38,489 bases of DNA from JBCCGI01 sp039029355. GTDB taxonomy: Bacteria; Planctomycetota; UBA1135; GCA-002686595. The notes beneath the pieces were generated by a model, which worked only from the letters and a program-made list of their open reading frames with translations, searched no databases and was not told the origin of the DNA. The DNA lies in contig JBCCGI010000079.1 in assembly GCA_039029355.1 (NCBI GenBank), positions 1 through 38,489 on the forward strand, given 5' to 3'. Position numbers and translations under genes: made by a program. Shown piece after piece: positions 16,061 through 25,551 of the stretch. Each line of letters begins with the position of its first letter. The stretch's first letter is position 1.

Positions 16061-17097
16061 GCGATCTCTTTCCAGAGCGCCTCGACCTTGGCGGCGCAGG
16101 CGTCCCAGGAGAGCTCGGCCGCGCGGGTCGGCAGGACGTAGCGCAGGGCCTCGCGCTCGTCGAGCGCGCGGGCGAGGCCGTTCGCGACCGCCTCGGGGTC
16201 GCCCGGATCGGCCACGATGCCGTGCTCGCCGGCCACCTCGGCCTGGGCGCTGTCGGGCGGCACGAGCACCGGGGTGCCGCACGCGAGCGCCTCGAGCGCC
16301 GGCAGGCCGAAGCCCTCCGAGCGCGAGAGCACGGGCACCACCGAGGCCAGCCGCAGCAGCCCGGGCAGGTCCGCCTCGTCGACGTCGCCCAGCGTCTGCA
16401 CCCAGCGCGCGAGCCCCAGCTTCGAGGCCAGGCCCAGGTCGCGCCGGAGCTGGGGCGTGTCCTCGCCGGTGACGAAGACGCGCAGCGTGTGCGTGCGGCG
16501 ATCGCGCAGCGCGGCGAGGCCGTTCAGCACCGCGGCGAGGTTCTTCTTCTCGCGCACCGCGCCGAGGCACAGCGCGAAGGGATCCTCGCCCAGCCGGTAG
16601 CGCTCGATCAGCGCCTCATCGACCACGCCGGGCGGAGGCTCGACGGTGAAGCGCTCGCCGACGCCCCAGTGGATCGCGCGCGCCTTGCCGCCGCCCAGCG
16701 CGTAGCGGTTCGCGGCCTTGGCGACGTGCTCGGTCGGGCACACGACCGCGTCGGCGAAGCGCGCGCCCAACTTGGCCCACAGCCGGTGGCGCAGGTCGGC
16801 GTTCTCGGACACGCCGGAGAGCCACGGCAGCTCGTGGATGGTCTGCACCCGGCGGCACGGGGCGCGCCAGGGGAAGGCTGAGAAGAACGAGTGGACGCCT
16901 GCGAGGCCGCGCTCGCGCACCTCGCGCGCGATGCCGCGCCAGCGCCAACCGCGCAGCTCCTCGCCCGGCTCGGGCGCCAGGCGGACGACGCCCAGGTTGC
17001 CGCGGCGCTCCAACGCCTCGACCAGCCCGCGGGCCACCCGCTCGACGCCGCGCGGCATCGTCCGGACGAGCGGCGTCACGTCAAAGCCGACTTCCAC
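16057..17097 (-). CDS. Glycosyltransferase family 4
   Basis: The GT-B protein has the family N-terminus VEVGFDVTPLVRTMPRGVER, with the Gly-Val acceptor loop. The donor half starts at FALCLGAVREKKNLAAVLNG, and the E-x7-E motif is EGFGLPALE in SRSEGFGLPALEALACGTPV. I place the start at the GTG encoding VEVGFDV (346 residues). An ATG 33 nt upstream (MPGIVLG) is possible but overlaps the divergent arsC start and adds residues not typical of the family. It is the first gene of a two-gene unit with the next glycosyltransferase. The divergent arsC gene starts about 31 nt away, so the two promoters must overlap each other's 5' ends. Confidence 0.85.
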   Translation of the reverse strand: MEVGFDVTPLVRTMPRGVERVARGLVEALERRGNLGVVRLAPEPGEELRGWRWRGIAREVRERGLAGVHSFFSAFPWRAPCRRVQTIHELPWLSGVSENADLRHRLWAKLGARFADAVVCPTEHVAKAANRYALGGGKARAIHWGVGERFTVEPPPGVVDEALIERYRLGEDPFALCLGAVREKKNLAAVLNGLAALRDRRTHTLRVFVTGEDTPQLRRDLGLASKLGLARWVQTLGDVDEADLPGLLRLASVVPVLSRSEGFGLPALEALACGTPVLVPPDSAQAEVAGEHGIVADPGDPEAVANGLARALDEREALRYVLPTRAAELSWDACAAKVEALWKEIA

Positions 17098-17128
17098 GTG
17101 CCGAAGCGTACCGAGTACGATGCCCGGC

Positions 17129-17572
17129 ATGAGCGACAAACCGCGTGTGCTGTTCCTCTGCACCGGCAACTCGTGCCGAAGTCAGATGGCCGAGGGGTGG
17201 CTGCGGACCCTCGCGGACGGGCGGTTGGTCTCGCTTTCGGCCGGCACCGACCCCCACGGGCTCAACCCCCTCGCGGTGCGCGCCATGGCCGAGGCGGGCG
17301 TCGATATCTCGGGCCAGAGCTCGGACCCGATCCAGGCCTACCTCGACGATCCGCCCGAGCTGGTGATCGCCGTCTGCACGTCGGCGGCCGAGAGCTGCCC
17401 GACCTTGCCCGGCGCGACGCGGGTCCTGCGCTGGCCCTTCGACGACCCGGCCGGGGCGAGCGGCACCGACGAGGAGGTCTTCGCGGTCTTCCGGCGCGTG
17501 CGCGACGAGATCCGCGAGCGGCTCGCGGCCTGGCTGGCCGCCGGTGCGGAGCCGCTGGCCCTGGCGCGATAG
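17129..17572 (+). CDS. arsC: Arsenate reductase, thioredoxin-coupled (LMW-PTPase fold)
   Basis: The 147-residue protein begins MSDKPRVLFLCTGNSCRSQM, the P-loop C-x5-R of low-molecular-weight phosphatases (Cys11, Arg17). Cys83 and Cys90 in AVCTSAAESCP match the redox pair of the Staphylococcus ArsC type (Cys10, Cys82, Cys89). Asp105 in RWPFDDPA is the general acid. This three-Cys set separates it from plain tyrosine phosphatases. It reduces arsenate to arsenite with thioredoxin. No arsenite pump or ArsR is in the window, so it is a stand-alone copy. It is divergent from the glycosyltransferase unit. The ATG 9 nt upstream (MPGMSDK) is an alternative start. Confidence 0.88.
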   Translation: MSDKPRVLFLCTGNSCRSQMAEGWLRTLADGRLVSLSAGTDPHGLNPLAVRAMAEAGVDISGQSSDPIQAYLDDPPELVIAVCTSAAESCPTLPGATRVLRWPFDDPAGASGTDEEVFAVFRRVRDEIRERLAAWLAAGAEPLALAR

Positions 17573-17589
17573 CGCCAGAGCCCGGCCGG

Positions 17590-18000
17590 TCAGCTCGCGA
17601 ACAACCGCGCCTGGTCGCGGAACGTCTTGAACTCGAGCGCGTTGCCGCTCGGGTCCAGCACGAAGAAGGTGCCCTGCTCGCCGGGCTCGCCGCGGAAGCG
17701 GATGCGGGGCTCGATCAAGAAGCGCACGTCGGAGGCGGTCAGCCGCGCGGCCAGGGCCTCCCACTCGGGCCAGGGGAGCACCGCCCCGAAGTGGCGCACC
17801 GGCACGTTGTCGCCGTCTACGTCGTTGGTCGGCGCGTTCACGAGGACGTCGCTGACGTGCGCCGAGATCTGGTGCCCGAAGAAGTCGAAGTCGACCCAGC
17901 GCGGGGCGGAGCGCCCCTCGGTGCAGCCGAGGAGCTCTCCGTAGAACGACCGCGTGGATTCCACGTCGCGAACCGGGAAGGCAAGGTGGAAGAGCTTCAA
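17590..18000 (-). CDS. VOC-superfamily (glyoxalase/dioxygenase-like) protein, COG3565 type
   Basis: The 136-residue protein consists of paired beta-alpha-beta-beta-beta units: FHLAFPVRDVESTRSFYGEL, FDFFGHQISAHVSD and VRHFGAVLPWPEWEALAARL, ending in FFVLDPSGNALEFKTFRD. The expected metal ligands are His in the first strand, His in VRHFG and Glu in NALEFK. It is therefore likely a metal-dependent enzyme of the vicinal-oxygen-chelate superfamily; the substrate is unknown. No ATG exists in the frame at the expected place. The TTG at 18000 (reading LKLFHLAF), 5 nt after the LeuB-like stop, is the best start. It is the last gene of the nine-gene minus-strand cluster. Confidence 0.75.
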   Translation of the reverse strand: MKLFHLAFPVRDVESTRSFYGELLGCTEGRSAPRWVDFDFFGHQISAHVSDVLVNAPTNDVDGDNVPVRHFGAVLPWPEWEALAARLTASDVRFLIEPRIRFRGEPGEQGTFFVLDPSGNALEFKTFRDQARLFAS

Positions 18001-18005
18001 CGGAC

Positions 18006-19079
18006 CTATCCCACGTTCGCGGCGACGGCCTTGAGCTCGGACACGACCATGTCGCCGACCTCGTCGGTCGGGTGGTTGCCGGTGCCGACGCCCTTGAGGC
18101 GACCGCTCTTGAAGAGGTCGGCGATGGCCTTCTCGACGGCCGCCGCGGCCTTCTTCTCGCCGAGGTAGTCGAGCAGCAGCGAGCTCGCCATGATCGCCGC
18201 GACGGGCGACGCGACGTTCTTGCCGGCGTGCTTGGGCGCCGAGCCGTGGATCGGCTCGAAGAGCCCGACGCGGCCGGGGTGGATGTTGGCGCTCGCCGCG
18301 ATGCCCATGCCGCCCTGCAGCATGGCGCCGAGGTCGGTCACGATATCGCCGAACAGGTTGGGCGTGACGGCGACGTCGAACCACTCGGGGTTCTTGATCA
18401 GCCACATGCAGGCGGCGTCGACGTACGCGTGGTCGGTCTTGACGTCGGGGTACTCGGCGGCGACCTCGGCGAAGGTGCGCGTCCACAGGTCGTGCGCGCG
18501 GACGGCGTTGGCCTTGTCGATCAGCGTGACCTGCTTGCGCTTGTTGCGCTCGCGGGCGAGCTCGAAGGCGTAGCGGATGACGCGCTCGGCGCCCTCACGC
18601 GTGTACACCATCGTCTGGGTGGAGACCTCGAGCGGCTGCCCCTTGTGCGCGAAGCCGTGCATGCCGGTGTACGCGCCCTCGGTGTTCTCGCGGACGATGA
18701 CCATGTCGATGTCGTCGACGGTCTTGTCCTTCAGCGGGCACAGGCGCTCGTCGTAGAGCTTGATCGGGCGCACGTTCGCGAAGAGGTCAAGGTCGAAGCG
18801 CATCTTCGCGATGATGCCGTACTCGATGAGGCCGACGGGCACGCGCGGATCGCCGATGGCGCCGAGGTAGATCGCGTTCATCGCGCGCGCTTCCTCGAAG
18901 GCCTGCTCGGGGAAGATCTCGTCGTGCTCGAGGTAGTAGTCGGTCCCGAAGGGGTACTCGGTGCGCTGGATCGAGAACCCGAAGACGTCGGCCGCGGTGT
19001 CGATGACCTTCATCGCCTCGCGGGTCACTTCAGGGCCGATTCCGTCTCCGCCGATCACGGCGATCTGATGCTGGCTCAT
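18006..19079 (-). CDS. leuB: 3-Isopropylmalate dehydrogenase-like decarboxylating dehydrogenase
   Basis: The 357-residue IDH/LeuB-family protein has GDGIGPE at 11-17. Substrate-side residues are Arg94, Arg104, Arg130, Tyr137, Lys189, Asp221, Asp245 and Asp249 (FGDIVTD), and the cofactor motif is FEPIHGSAPKHAG. The key loop reads RENTEGAYTG. It is not the RELTGG of E. coli/Thermus LeuB but is close to the loop of actinobacterial-type LeuB and of tartrate or homoisocitrate dehydrogenases. The preceding AIGDPRVPVGLIE also fits that branch. 3-Isopropylmalate is the best guess because the neighbour is a LeuCD-like dehydratase; other 2-alkylmalates are possible. An AAGGAC-type ribosome site precedes the ATG. 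A 53-nt gap separates it from the dehydratase gene. Confidence 0.75.
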   Translation of the reverse strand: MSQHQIAVIGGDGIGPEVTREAMKVIDTAADVFGFSIQRTEYPFGTDYYLEHDEIFPEQAFEEARAMNAIYLGAIGDPRVPVGLIEYGIIAKMRFDLDLFANVRPIKLYDERLCPLKDKTVDDIDMVIVRENTEGAYTGMHGFAHKGQPLEVSTQTMVYTREGAERVIRYAFELARERNKRKQVTLIDKANAVRAHDLWTRTFAEVAAEYPDVKTDHAYVDAACMWLIKNPEWFDVAVTPNLFGDIVTDLGAMLQGGMGIAASANIHPGRVGLFEPIHGSAPKHAGKNVASPVAAIMASSLLLDYLGEKKAAAAVEKAIADLFKSGRLKGVGTGNHPTDEVGDMVVSELKAVAANVG

Positions 19080-19132
19080 AGCTCTTGCTGTCCTTCTTGA
19101 GTCGTTCGTTTTCGGCCCCGCGGCGTTCGACG

Positions 19133-21136
19133 CTAGACGGTCGCGGGCTCCCGGAACATGCCGGGCTTGTAGCTGACGATGCGGCCCTCGACCGCGCTCG
19201 CGGCGACCGAGAGCGGCGAGGCGAGGTAGAGCTCGCCGGGTCCGCTGCGGCCCGCGAAGTTGCGGTTGATCGCGCTGATCGTCACCTGATCGGTGCTCTC
19301 CGACACTCCGGGTCCGCAGCCGATGCAGGCTCCGCAACCCGGGTTGATCACCACCACGCCGGCGCGCTCGAAGATCTCGACGTAGCCGCGCTCGCACGCG
19401 TAGTCGCGCACGCCCTCGCTGCCGTACTGGAGGTACATCGTCACGCCATCCGCCACGCGGCGGCCGGCGTCGAGGGCCTCGCGCAGCACCTGGGCGTACT
19501 GGTCGAGGTCGAACTCCTTGCCCGCCGTGCACGAGCCGCCGTAGGCGATGTCGATCTTGACGTCGCCGAGCTCGTCGATGCGCGCCCCGAAGGTCGGGTC
19601 GCCGGGCTTGGCCACCATCGGCTGGATGGCGGACAGGTCGATCGTGTGCACGCCGCCGGAGTACTCCGCGCCGGGATCCGGAGCGACGAAGCCGGCCGCG
19701 ATCTCTTCGGGGGTAACGCCTTCCCGGCGCTCGGCGATCCAGCGCGCGGTCTCCTCGTCGCCCTCGCAGATGCCGGTCCGCGCGCTGCACTCGGTCGCCA
19801 TGTTGGTGAGCGTCGCGCGCTCGTCCATCGGCATCGAGGACAGGCCGGGGCCGCCGAGCTCCATCACGCGGTTCAGCGTGTCCTCGCGCACCGCGAAGGT
19901 CTCGAGGATGTGCAGGATCACGTCCTTGGCGTTGCAGCCGGGGCCGAGCTCGCCGACGAGCTCAAAGCGGATCGACTCGGGCACCTTGACGAAGGTGAAC
20001 CCGGAGTAGATGAGCCCGGCGTACTCGGTCGCGCCGACGCCCCAGGCCAGCGCGTTGCTGCCGCCGCCCATGCAGGTGTGCGAGTCGGTGGCCTGGATGA
20101 AGTCGCCGGGGTCGATGAACCGCTCGCGCGCCACCTGGTGGCAGATGCCGGGCGAGATGCCCTCCTTCGCGGAGTAGTCGCGCACGCCGGTGTGGCGCTG
20201 GAACTCGTTCTGGAGGTCGCGCAGCGTCTGGATCTGGTCCGCGAACGGCATCATCTTCTTGACGCCGTCGGCGTACAGCAGGTGGTCCTCGAACACCGCG
20301 AACTTGCCGGGGTTCTGGACGCGGTACTCCTCGCCGTACTCCGCCGCCAGGAAGTAGTGCACCTGGGCGGTGGTGAACTCGTGGCTGTAGCCGCCGTCGA
20401 CCTTGACCAGGCACAGGTCGCCGGGCGCCACGTGCGCGTCGTCGCGGCCGACGAGGTGCGAGGCGATCAGCTTCTCGGCCATCGTCATCGGGCGCTTCGC
20501 CGTCGCGGGCGCGGGCACCTGGATCTCGCCGGCCGCGTACTTGGCCGAGAACGGGAACAGGCCGCCGGCCTCGAGGATCGCGCGCGTGACGGGGTCGTAC
20601 TTCTCGGTGAAGTCCGACAGCGGCAGCTCCTCGCCCGCCTGCAGGCGCTCGAGCTGCGCGTAGTCGCCCATCAGCTGGCCGAGGTTCACGTTGTTGCGCG
20701 CGTGGATCGGCGCGAACGAGGACGCGACGACCAGCTCGATGCCCGACCACTTCTCGGCCTGGGGCGCGGTCTCGCGCGACGAGCCGGTGCCCTTGCGCTG
20801 GCCCGAGACGATGACCTGGAAGCCGCCGTCGAGCAGCGCGCGCGTCGGGAAGACGCGCTCGCCGTCGTCGTCGACCAGCCCGGCGTAGGCGTCGAGCGCG
20901 AGGTCCTCGGGCCGGTGCCGGAAGCACACCCACGCCGGCGTCATCGCGTCGGTGTTGATGTCGTCCAGGAGATCCGCCGGGTCGACGTCCGCCATGCGCA
21001 GCGTCAGCTCGCCTGCGAGCTGCTTTTTGATCAGCTCGAAGTCCTTCGTGAGGAACAACACCTTCTTCGAAGGGTCGAGCGCGACCCAGCGCGTGCCGTC
21101 CTCCCGGGTGCGGATCAGGGTGCTCGGGGGGATCAT
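19133..21136 (-). CDS. One-chain aconitase/3-isopropylmalate-dehydratase-family protein, swivel domain first
   Basis: The 667-residue protein joins both halves of an aconitase-family hydro-lyase. Residues about 50-190 form the swivel (LeuD-like) domain, with the catalytic-loop motif GQRKGTGSSRETAP and then VVASSFAPIHARNNVN. Residues about 215-667 form the catalytic (LeuC-like) domains. The 4Fe-4S ligands are Cys355 (DSHTC), Cys601 and Cys604 (NPGCGAC), and the substrate motif AINRNFAGRSG is present. Swivel-first order is as in AcnB, but the AcnB N-terminal HEAT-like domain is absent. It should isomerise a hydroxy-tricarboxylate or alkylmalate by dehydration/rehydration. Pairing with the LeuB-like gene favours isopropylmalate; homoaconitate or citrate cannot be excluded. 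Its ATG overlaps the thiolase stop (ATGA), so translation is coupled. Confidence 0.82.
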   Translation of the reverse strand: MIPPSTLIRTREDGTRWVALDPSKKVLFLTKDFELIKKQLAGELTLRMADVDPADLLDDINTDAMTPAWVCFRHRPEDLALDAYAGLVDDDGERVFPTRALLDGGFQVIVSGQRKGTGSSRETAPQAEKWSGIELVVASSFAPIHARNNVNLGQLMGDYAQLERLQAGEELPLSDFTEKYDPVTRAILEAGGLFPFSAKYAAGEIQVPAPATAKRPMTMAEKLIASHLVGRDDAHVAPGDLCLVKVDGGYSHEFTTAQVHYFLAAEYGEEYRVQNPGKFAVFEDHLLYADGVKKMMPFADQIQTLRDLQNEFQRHTGVRDYSAKEGISPGICHQVARERFIDPGDFIQATDSHTCMGGGSNALAWGVGATEYAGLIYSGFTFVKVPESIRFELVGELGPGCNAKDVILHILETFAVREDTLNRVMELGGPGLSSMPMDERATLTNMATECSARTGICEGDEETARWIAERREGVTPEEIAAGFVAPDPGAEYSGGVHTIDLSAIQPMVAKPGDPTFGARIDELGDVKIDIAYGGSCTAGKEFDLDQYAQVLREALDAGRRVADGVTMYLQYGSEGVRDYACERGYVEIFERAGVVVINPGCGACIGCGPGVSESTDQVTISAINRNFAGRSGPGELYLASPLSVAASAVEGRIVSYKPGMFREPATV

Positions 21137-22341
21137 CCGGCCTGGGGGTTCTCGATCAGCATGGCGATGCCCTGCCCGCCGCCGATGCAGGCGGACGCGA
21201 CGCCGTAGCGCTTCGACGAGCGGCGCAGCTGGTACATCAGCGTCAGCACGAGCCGCGTGCCGGTGGCGCCGAGCGGGTGGCCGAGCGAGATCGCGCCGCC
21301 GTTGACGTTCACCTTGTCGCGATCGAGGCCGAGCTCCTTCTCGCACCCCAGATACTGGGCCGCGAAGGCCTCGTTGATCTCGAACAGATCGACGTCGCCG
21401 AGGGCAACGCCGGCGCGCTCGAGGCACGCGCGGATGGCCGGCACCGGGCCGATGCCCATCTCGCTCGGGTCGACGCCGACGGTCGCCCACGAGACGATCT
21501 TCGCCCACACGTCGAGGCCGTCATCCAGGGCGCGTTGGGCGGTCGTCAGCACCACGGAGGCAGCGCCGTCGACGATGCCGCTGGCGTTGCCGGCGGTGAC
21601 GGTGCCGTCCTGGCCGAAGGCCGGGCGCAGCTTGGAGAGCGCCTCGAGCGACGTGTCGGGCTTGATGTGGTCGTCGGTGTCGATGACCTTGTCGCCGCGC
21701 TTCGAGGGGATCACGACCGGGGCGATCTCCTCGCCGAAGCGGCCTTCCTGCACCGCCGCCGCCCCGAGCTGGTGGCTGCGCAGCGCGAAGGCGTCCTGCT
21801 CCTCGCGGGTGACGCCGGTGCGCTTGGCGACCTTCTCGGCCGTCTGCGCCATGAACAGCCCGCAGTACGGGTCGCGGAGGCTGGCGAAGAGCATGTCCTT
21901 CAGCTCCGGCTGGGTGCCGAAGCGGAAGCCCTCGCGGGCGCCGGGCAGCACGAAGGGAGCCTGGCTCATGTTCTCCATGCCGCCGGCGAGCACCGTGCTC
22001 GCCTCGTCCAGCTGCATCAGCTGGGCGCCGCTGACGATCGACTGGATGCCGGAGCCGCACAGCCGGTTGACCGTGAGCGCGGGCGTCGCCTGCGACGTGC
22101 CGGCCTTCAGGCCCACGTGGCGCGCACCGTAGATCGCGTCGTCCGAGGTCTGCAGCGCGTTGCCGACGACCACGTGCTCGATCGACTCGGGGTCGATCTT
22201 GGCGCGCTCGATGGCCGCCTTCGACGCGTGCGCCGCAAGGTCGATGGCCGAGATGCCCTTGAGCTTCCCGTAGCCCGGGGTGCCGGAGTACTCGCACATG
22301 GGGGTGCGGGCTCCGCCGACGATCACGATGTCCTTGGTCAT
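21133..22341 (-). CDS. Thiolase (acetyl-CoA C-acyltransferase), copy 1
   Basis: The 402-residue protein is a complete thiolase. The nucleophile is Cys95 in VNRLCGSGIQ, the NEAFAAQ motif is present, His355 is in GHPLGATG and the proton-donor Cys385 is in CIGGGQG. The order NRLCGSG / NEAFAAQ / GHPLGATG is that of both biosynthetic (acetoacetyl-CoA) and degradative (3-ketoacyl-CoA) thiolases, so direction and chain length are not readable. It lies 49 nt after the crotonase gene and overlaps the dehydratase gene by 4 nt. A second, different thiolase heads the same cluster at 25552-26769. Confidence 0.92.
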   Translation of the reverse strand: MTKDIVIVGGARTPMCEYSGTPGYGKLKGISAIDLAAHASKAAIERAKIDPESIEHVVVGNALQTSDDAIYGARHVGLKAGTSQATPALTVNRLCGSGIQSIVSGAQLMQLDEASTVLAGGMENMSQAPFVLPGAREGFRFGTQPELKDMLFASLRDPYCGLFMAQTAEKVAKRTGVTREEQDAFALRSHQLGAAAVQEGRFGEEIAPVVIPSKRGDKVIDTDDHIKPDTSLEALSKLRPAFGQDGTVTAGNASGIVDGAASVVLTTAQRALDDGLDVWAKIVSWATVGVDPSEMGIGPVPAIRACLERAGVALGDVDLFEINEAFAAQYLGCEKELGLDRDKVNVNGGAISLGHPLGATGTRLVLTLMYQLRRSSKRYGVASACIGGGQGIAMLIENPQAG

Positions 22342-22390
22342 GGCTGCGTTGCGGTGCGGTTTGGGGCCGTCTGGGTTGGGGCGCTGGGCC

Positions 22391-23173
<783 letters not shown>

Positions 23174-23174
23174 G

Positions 23175-23672
23175 CTAGGCCCCCCTCTCGACGATCGCGA
23201 CCGAGTTGACCCGGACGGGGTTCAGCGGGCTCGAATTCTCGCCGCCGGCACCCGCCGCAACGGGAGCGTTGGCGATCTTGTCCAGCGTGTCATCGCCGGC
23301 GACCAGCCGCCCGAAGGCGGTGTACTGCCCGTTCAGGAAGGACGCGTCGCCGTGGCAGATGAAGAACTGGCTACCGGCCGAGTCGGGGTCGGCGGCGCGG
23401 GCCATCGACACGACGCCACGCTCGTGGTGCGTGTCGTTGAACTCGGCCTTCACGTGGTGGCCGGGGCCTCCGCGGCCGGTGCCGTCGGGGCAGCCGCCCT
23501 GGATCATGAACCCGGCGATCACCCGGTGGAAGATCGTGCCGTTGTAGAAGCCCTTCTGGGCCAGCTCGATGAAGTTCTGGACGTGGTTAGGCGCCTTCTC
23601 GGGGAAGAACTCGATGGTCATCGAGCCTTCGGAGGTGTCCAGCACCGCTTGCATGTTGGCGTTGTCGGTCAT
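23175..23672 (-). CDS. Cyclophilin-type peptidyl-prolyl isomerase, cytosolic
   Basis: The 165-residue protein has the cyclophilin core: MTIEFFPEKAPNHVQNFIEL, then FHRVIAGFMIQGG (catalytic Arg in FHR, FMIQGG), MARAADPDSAGSQFFI, and FGRLVAGDDTLDKIA. No signal peptide is present, so it acts in the cytosol. It speeds proline cis/trans isomerisation in protein folding. It lies between the secreted cyclophilin (8 nt upstream) and crotonase (1 nt downstream). The ATG encoding MTDNANMQAV is chosen; the frame is open upstream only by overlap with the secreted cyclophilin gene. Confidence 0.9.
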   Translation of the reverse strand: MTDNANMQAVLDTSEGSMTIEFFPEKAPNHVQNFIELAQKGFYNGTIFHRVIAGFMIQGGCPDGTGRGGPGHHVKAEFNDTHHERGVVSMARAADPDSAGSQFFICHGDASFLNGQYTAFGRLVAGDDTLDKIANAPVAAGAGGENSSPLNPVRVNSVAIVERGA

Positions 23673-23680
23673 CGGGTCGC

Positions 23681-24625
23681 TCAGGGCAGAAGGACGTAGG
23701 TCTGCTCGATGCGCTGCGGCTCGTCGGGGCGGCCGGTGCTGGCGTCCAGGCGCACGCTCGCGGGAGCGTTGGCGATGCGCATCACCGTGTCCATGCCGGA
23801 GAGCACCTTGCCGAACGCGCTGTAGCTGCCGTCGAGCCCCGCGTTGGCGCGGGTCATGACGAAGAACTGGCACGAGGCCGAGTTCGGGTCGGAGCTGCGC
23901 GCGGCCGAAAGGACGCCCTGGACGTGCTTGCGGTCGTTGAACTCGGCCGGGATCCGGCGCGGCCCGCCGCCCGAGCCCCACATACGCGGGTCGTTGGGCT
24001 TGTCGCGGGTGTTGGGGCAGCCGCCCTGGATCATGAACGAGGGAGAGACCCGGTGGAACAGGATGCCCTCGTAGAAGCCGGTGTTGGAGAGGTCGAGGAA
24101 GTTGCGCACATGGTTCGGCGCGACGTCCGGCCAGAGCTCCACCAGCACCGGTCCGCGGTTCGTGACGAACAGCACCTTGTACTTGGCGAGCTCGGCCTCC
24201 TCGATGTCCATGAACTGGATCGCGCCGCGTTCGACGGCCTTGTAGAGGCCGACGTCCATCTTCGCCTCCGACCCGGCGAAGCCGAGCTGGAACGAATCGG
24301 TCGCCGAGATGTGCGACCCGAGGTCAAACGACAGCGAGAGGCTCGCCGAGGCCGGCAGCGCCACGGAGCCGTCCGCGCGCTCGCCCAGCGGCTCGCCGTT
24401 CACCTCGAAGGCGGCGTGAGTCAGCTTCCAGGCCTCGATCGACCCGCCCTCGGGGCCGGCCGTGATCTGGACCTTGACGCCGAAGGCGCCGCCCTGGACG
24501 AAGACGCTCGGGGCTTCCCAGGTCACCTCCGGCTCGACGGCCGGAGCGACCGAGGTCGCCGGAGCATCCTGAGAGACGCCGCCTGCCAGCAGCGTGGTGC
24601 CCAAAATAAGAGTGGTGAGGTTCAT
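23681..24625 (-). CDS. Secreted peptidyl-prolyl isomerase with extra N-terminal domain
   Basis: The 314-residue protein starts with a signal peptide (MNLTTLILGTTLLAGGVS, cut near residues 18-20). Residues about 25-135 form a strand-rich domain of unknown family. From about 145 a cyclophilin domain follows: VLVELWPDVAPNHVRNFLDL, FHRVSPSFMIQGGCP, SAARSSDPNSASCQFFV, FGKVLSGMDTVMRIAN. The catalytic Arg (FHR) and FMIQGG are intact. It should act in the periplasm or outside. The ATG overlaps the stop of the dehydrogenase gene by 4 nt, so a secreted folding factor is translationally coupled to CoA metabolism. Confidence 0.88.
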   Translation of the reverse strand: MNLTTLILGTTLLAGGVSQDAPATSVAPAVEPEVTWEAPSVFVQGGAFGVKVQITAGPEGGSIEAWKLTHAAFEVNGEPLGERADGSVALPASASLSLSFDLGSHISATDSFQLGFAGSEAKMDVGLYKAVERGAIQFMDIEEAELAKYKVLFVTNRGPVLVELWPDVAPNHVRNFLDLSNTGFYEGILFHRVSPSFMIQGGCPNTRDKPNDPRMWGSGGGPRRIPAEFNDRKHVQGVLSAARSSDPNSASCQFFVMTRANAGLDGSYSAFGKVLSGMDTVMRIANAPASVRLDASTGRPDEPQRIEQTYVLLP

Positions 24626-25515
24626 GCCCGCTTATCTCCGTCCCACTTGTAGAAGCCTTCGCCGGTCTTCCGCCCGAGCTTGCCCTCGGCAACCTTCTGC
24701 CGGAGGATCTCGGGGATCGCGAAGGCGGGTTCATCGGGGTAGCGCTCACACCAGCCCTCAAGGATGTAGAGAGTGGTGTCCAACCCCACGTAGTCCGTGA
24801 GGGTGATCGGTCCCATCGGATAGCCGCAGCCAAACTGCATGGCGGCGTCGATGTCCTCGGCGCTCGCGTCGCCGCGCTCCAGCATCAGGAGCGACTGCAC
24901 CATGTAGGGCACCAGCAGGCGGTTGACGACGAAGCCGGGGGTGTCCTTGCAGGAGACCGGCTTCTTGCCGACCGTCTCGCCGAAGGCGCGCGCGGCGGCG
25001 AAGACCTCGTCGTCGGTCTGCTCGGTGCGCACGACCTCGACCAGGCGCATCAGCTGCACAGGGTTGAAGAAGTGGAGGCCGACAAAGCGCGCCGGGCGAC
25101 CCGAGGCCTGGGCCATCTCGTCGATCGGGAACGACGACGTGTTCGACGCGAAGATCGTCTCCGGCTTGCAGATCGAGCCGAGGGCTCCGAAGAGCTCCTT
25201 CTTCAGGTCGAGGTCCTCGATCACCGCCTCGACCACGAGGTCGCAGTCGGCCAGGTCGGCGCGGTCGAGCGTGCCGTGGACGCGCCCGAAGGACGCGGCG
25301 GCCGTGGCCTCGGCGTCTTCTTTGGTGGCACGGCCCTTCTCGACCGTCTTGGCGGCCAGCTTGTCCAGGCTCTTCTTGATGCGGCCGAGCCCCTTGTCGA
25401 GGAAGTCCTGCTGGGTCTCCAGCGCCACGACCGAGAGCCCGGCCTGGGCGGCGACCTGCACGATGCCGTGGCCCATCAGGCCGCAGCCGACGACGCCTAC
25501 CTTCTTGATTTCCAT
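24622..25515 (-). CDS. 3-Hydroxyacyl-CoA (probably 3-hydroxybutyryl-CoA) dehydrogenase
   Basis: The 297-residue single-function protein has an N-terminal NAD-binding Rossmann fold (VGVVGCGLMGHGIVQVA). SNTSS lies at about 125-129, and the catalytic His148 is in LHFFNPVQLMRLVE with Glu160 as its partner. DTPGFVVNRLLVPY and YPMGPITLTDYVGLD from the C-terminal helical domain follow. It oxidises 3-hydroxyacyl-CoA to 3-ketoacyl-CoA or the reverse. Its length matches the short-chain Hbd/FadB2 type. It lies 36 nt after thiolase 2 and overlaps the secreted-cyclophilin gene by 4 nt. Confidence 0.92.
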   Translation of the reverse strand: MEIKKVGVVGCGLMGHGIVQVAAQAGLSVVALETQQDFLDKGLGRIKKSLDKLAAKTVEKGRATKEDAEATAAASFGRVHGTLDRADLADCDLVVEAVIEDLDLKKELFGALGSICKPETIFASNTSSFPIDEMAQASGRPARFVGLHFFNPVQLMRLVEVVRTEQTDDEVFAAARAFGETVGKKPVSCKDTPGFVVNRLLVPYMVQSLLMLERGDASAEDIDAAMQFGCGYPMGPITLTDYVGLDTTLYILEGWCERYPDEPAFAIPEILRQKVAEGKLGRKTGEGFYKWDGDKRA

Positions 25516-25551
25516 AGCCTCGCTCGTTTCTACGCGTTCTGTTGGGGAGCC

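Noticed and set aside
19085..21208. 707-residue open frame on the plus strand
   Set aside because: It is the antisense shadow of the dehydratase gene, which has all catalytic motifs.
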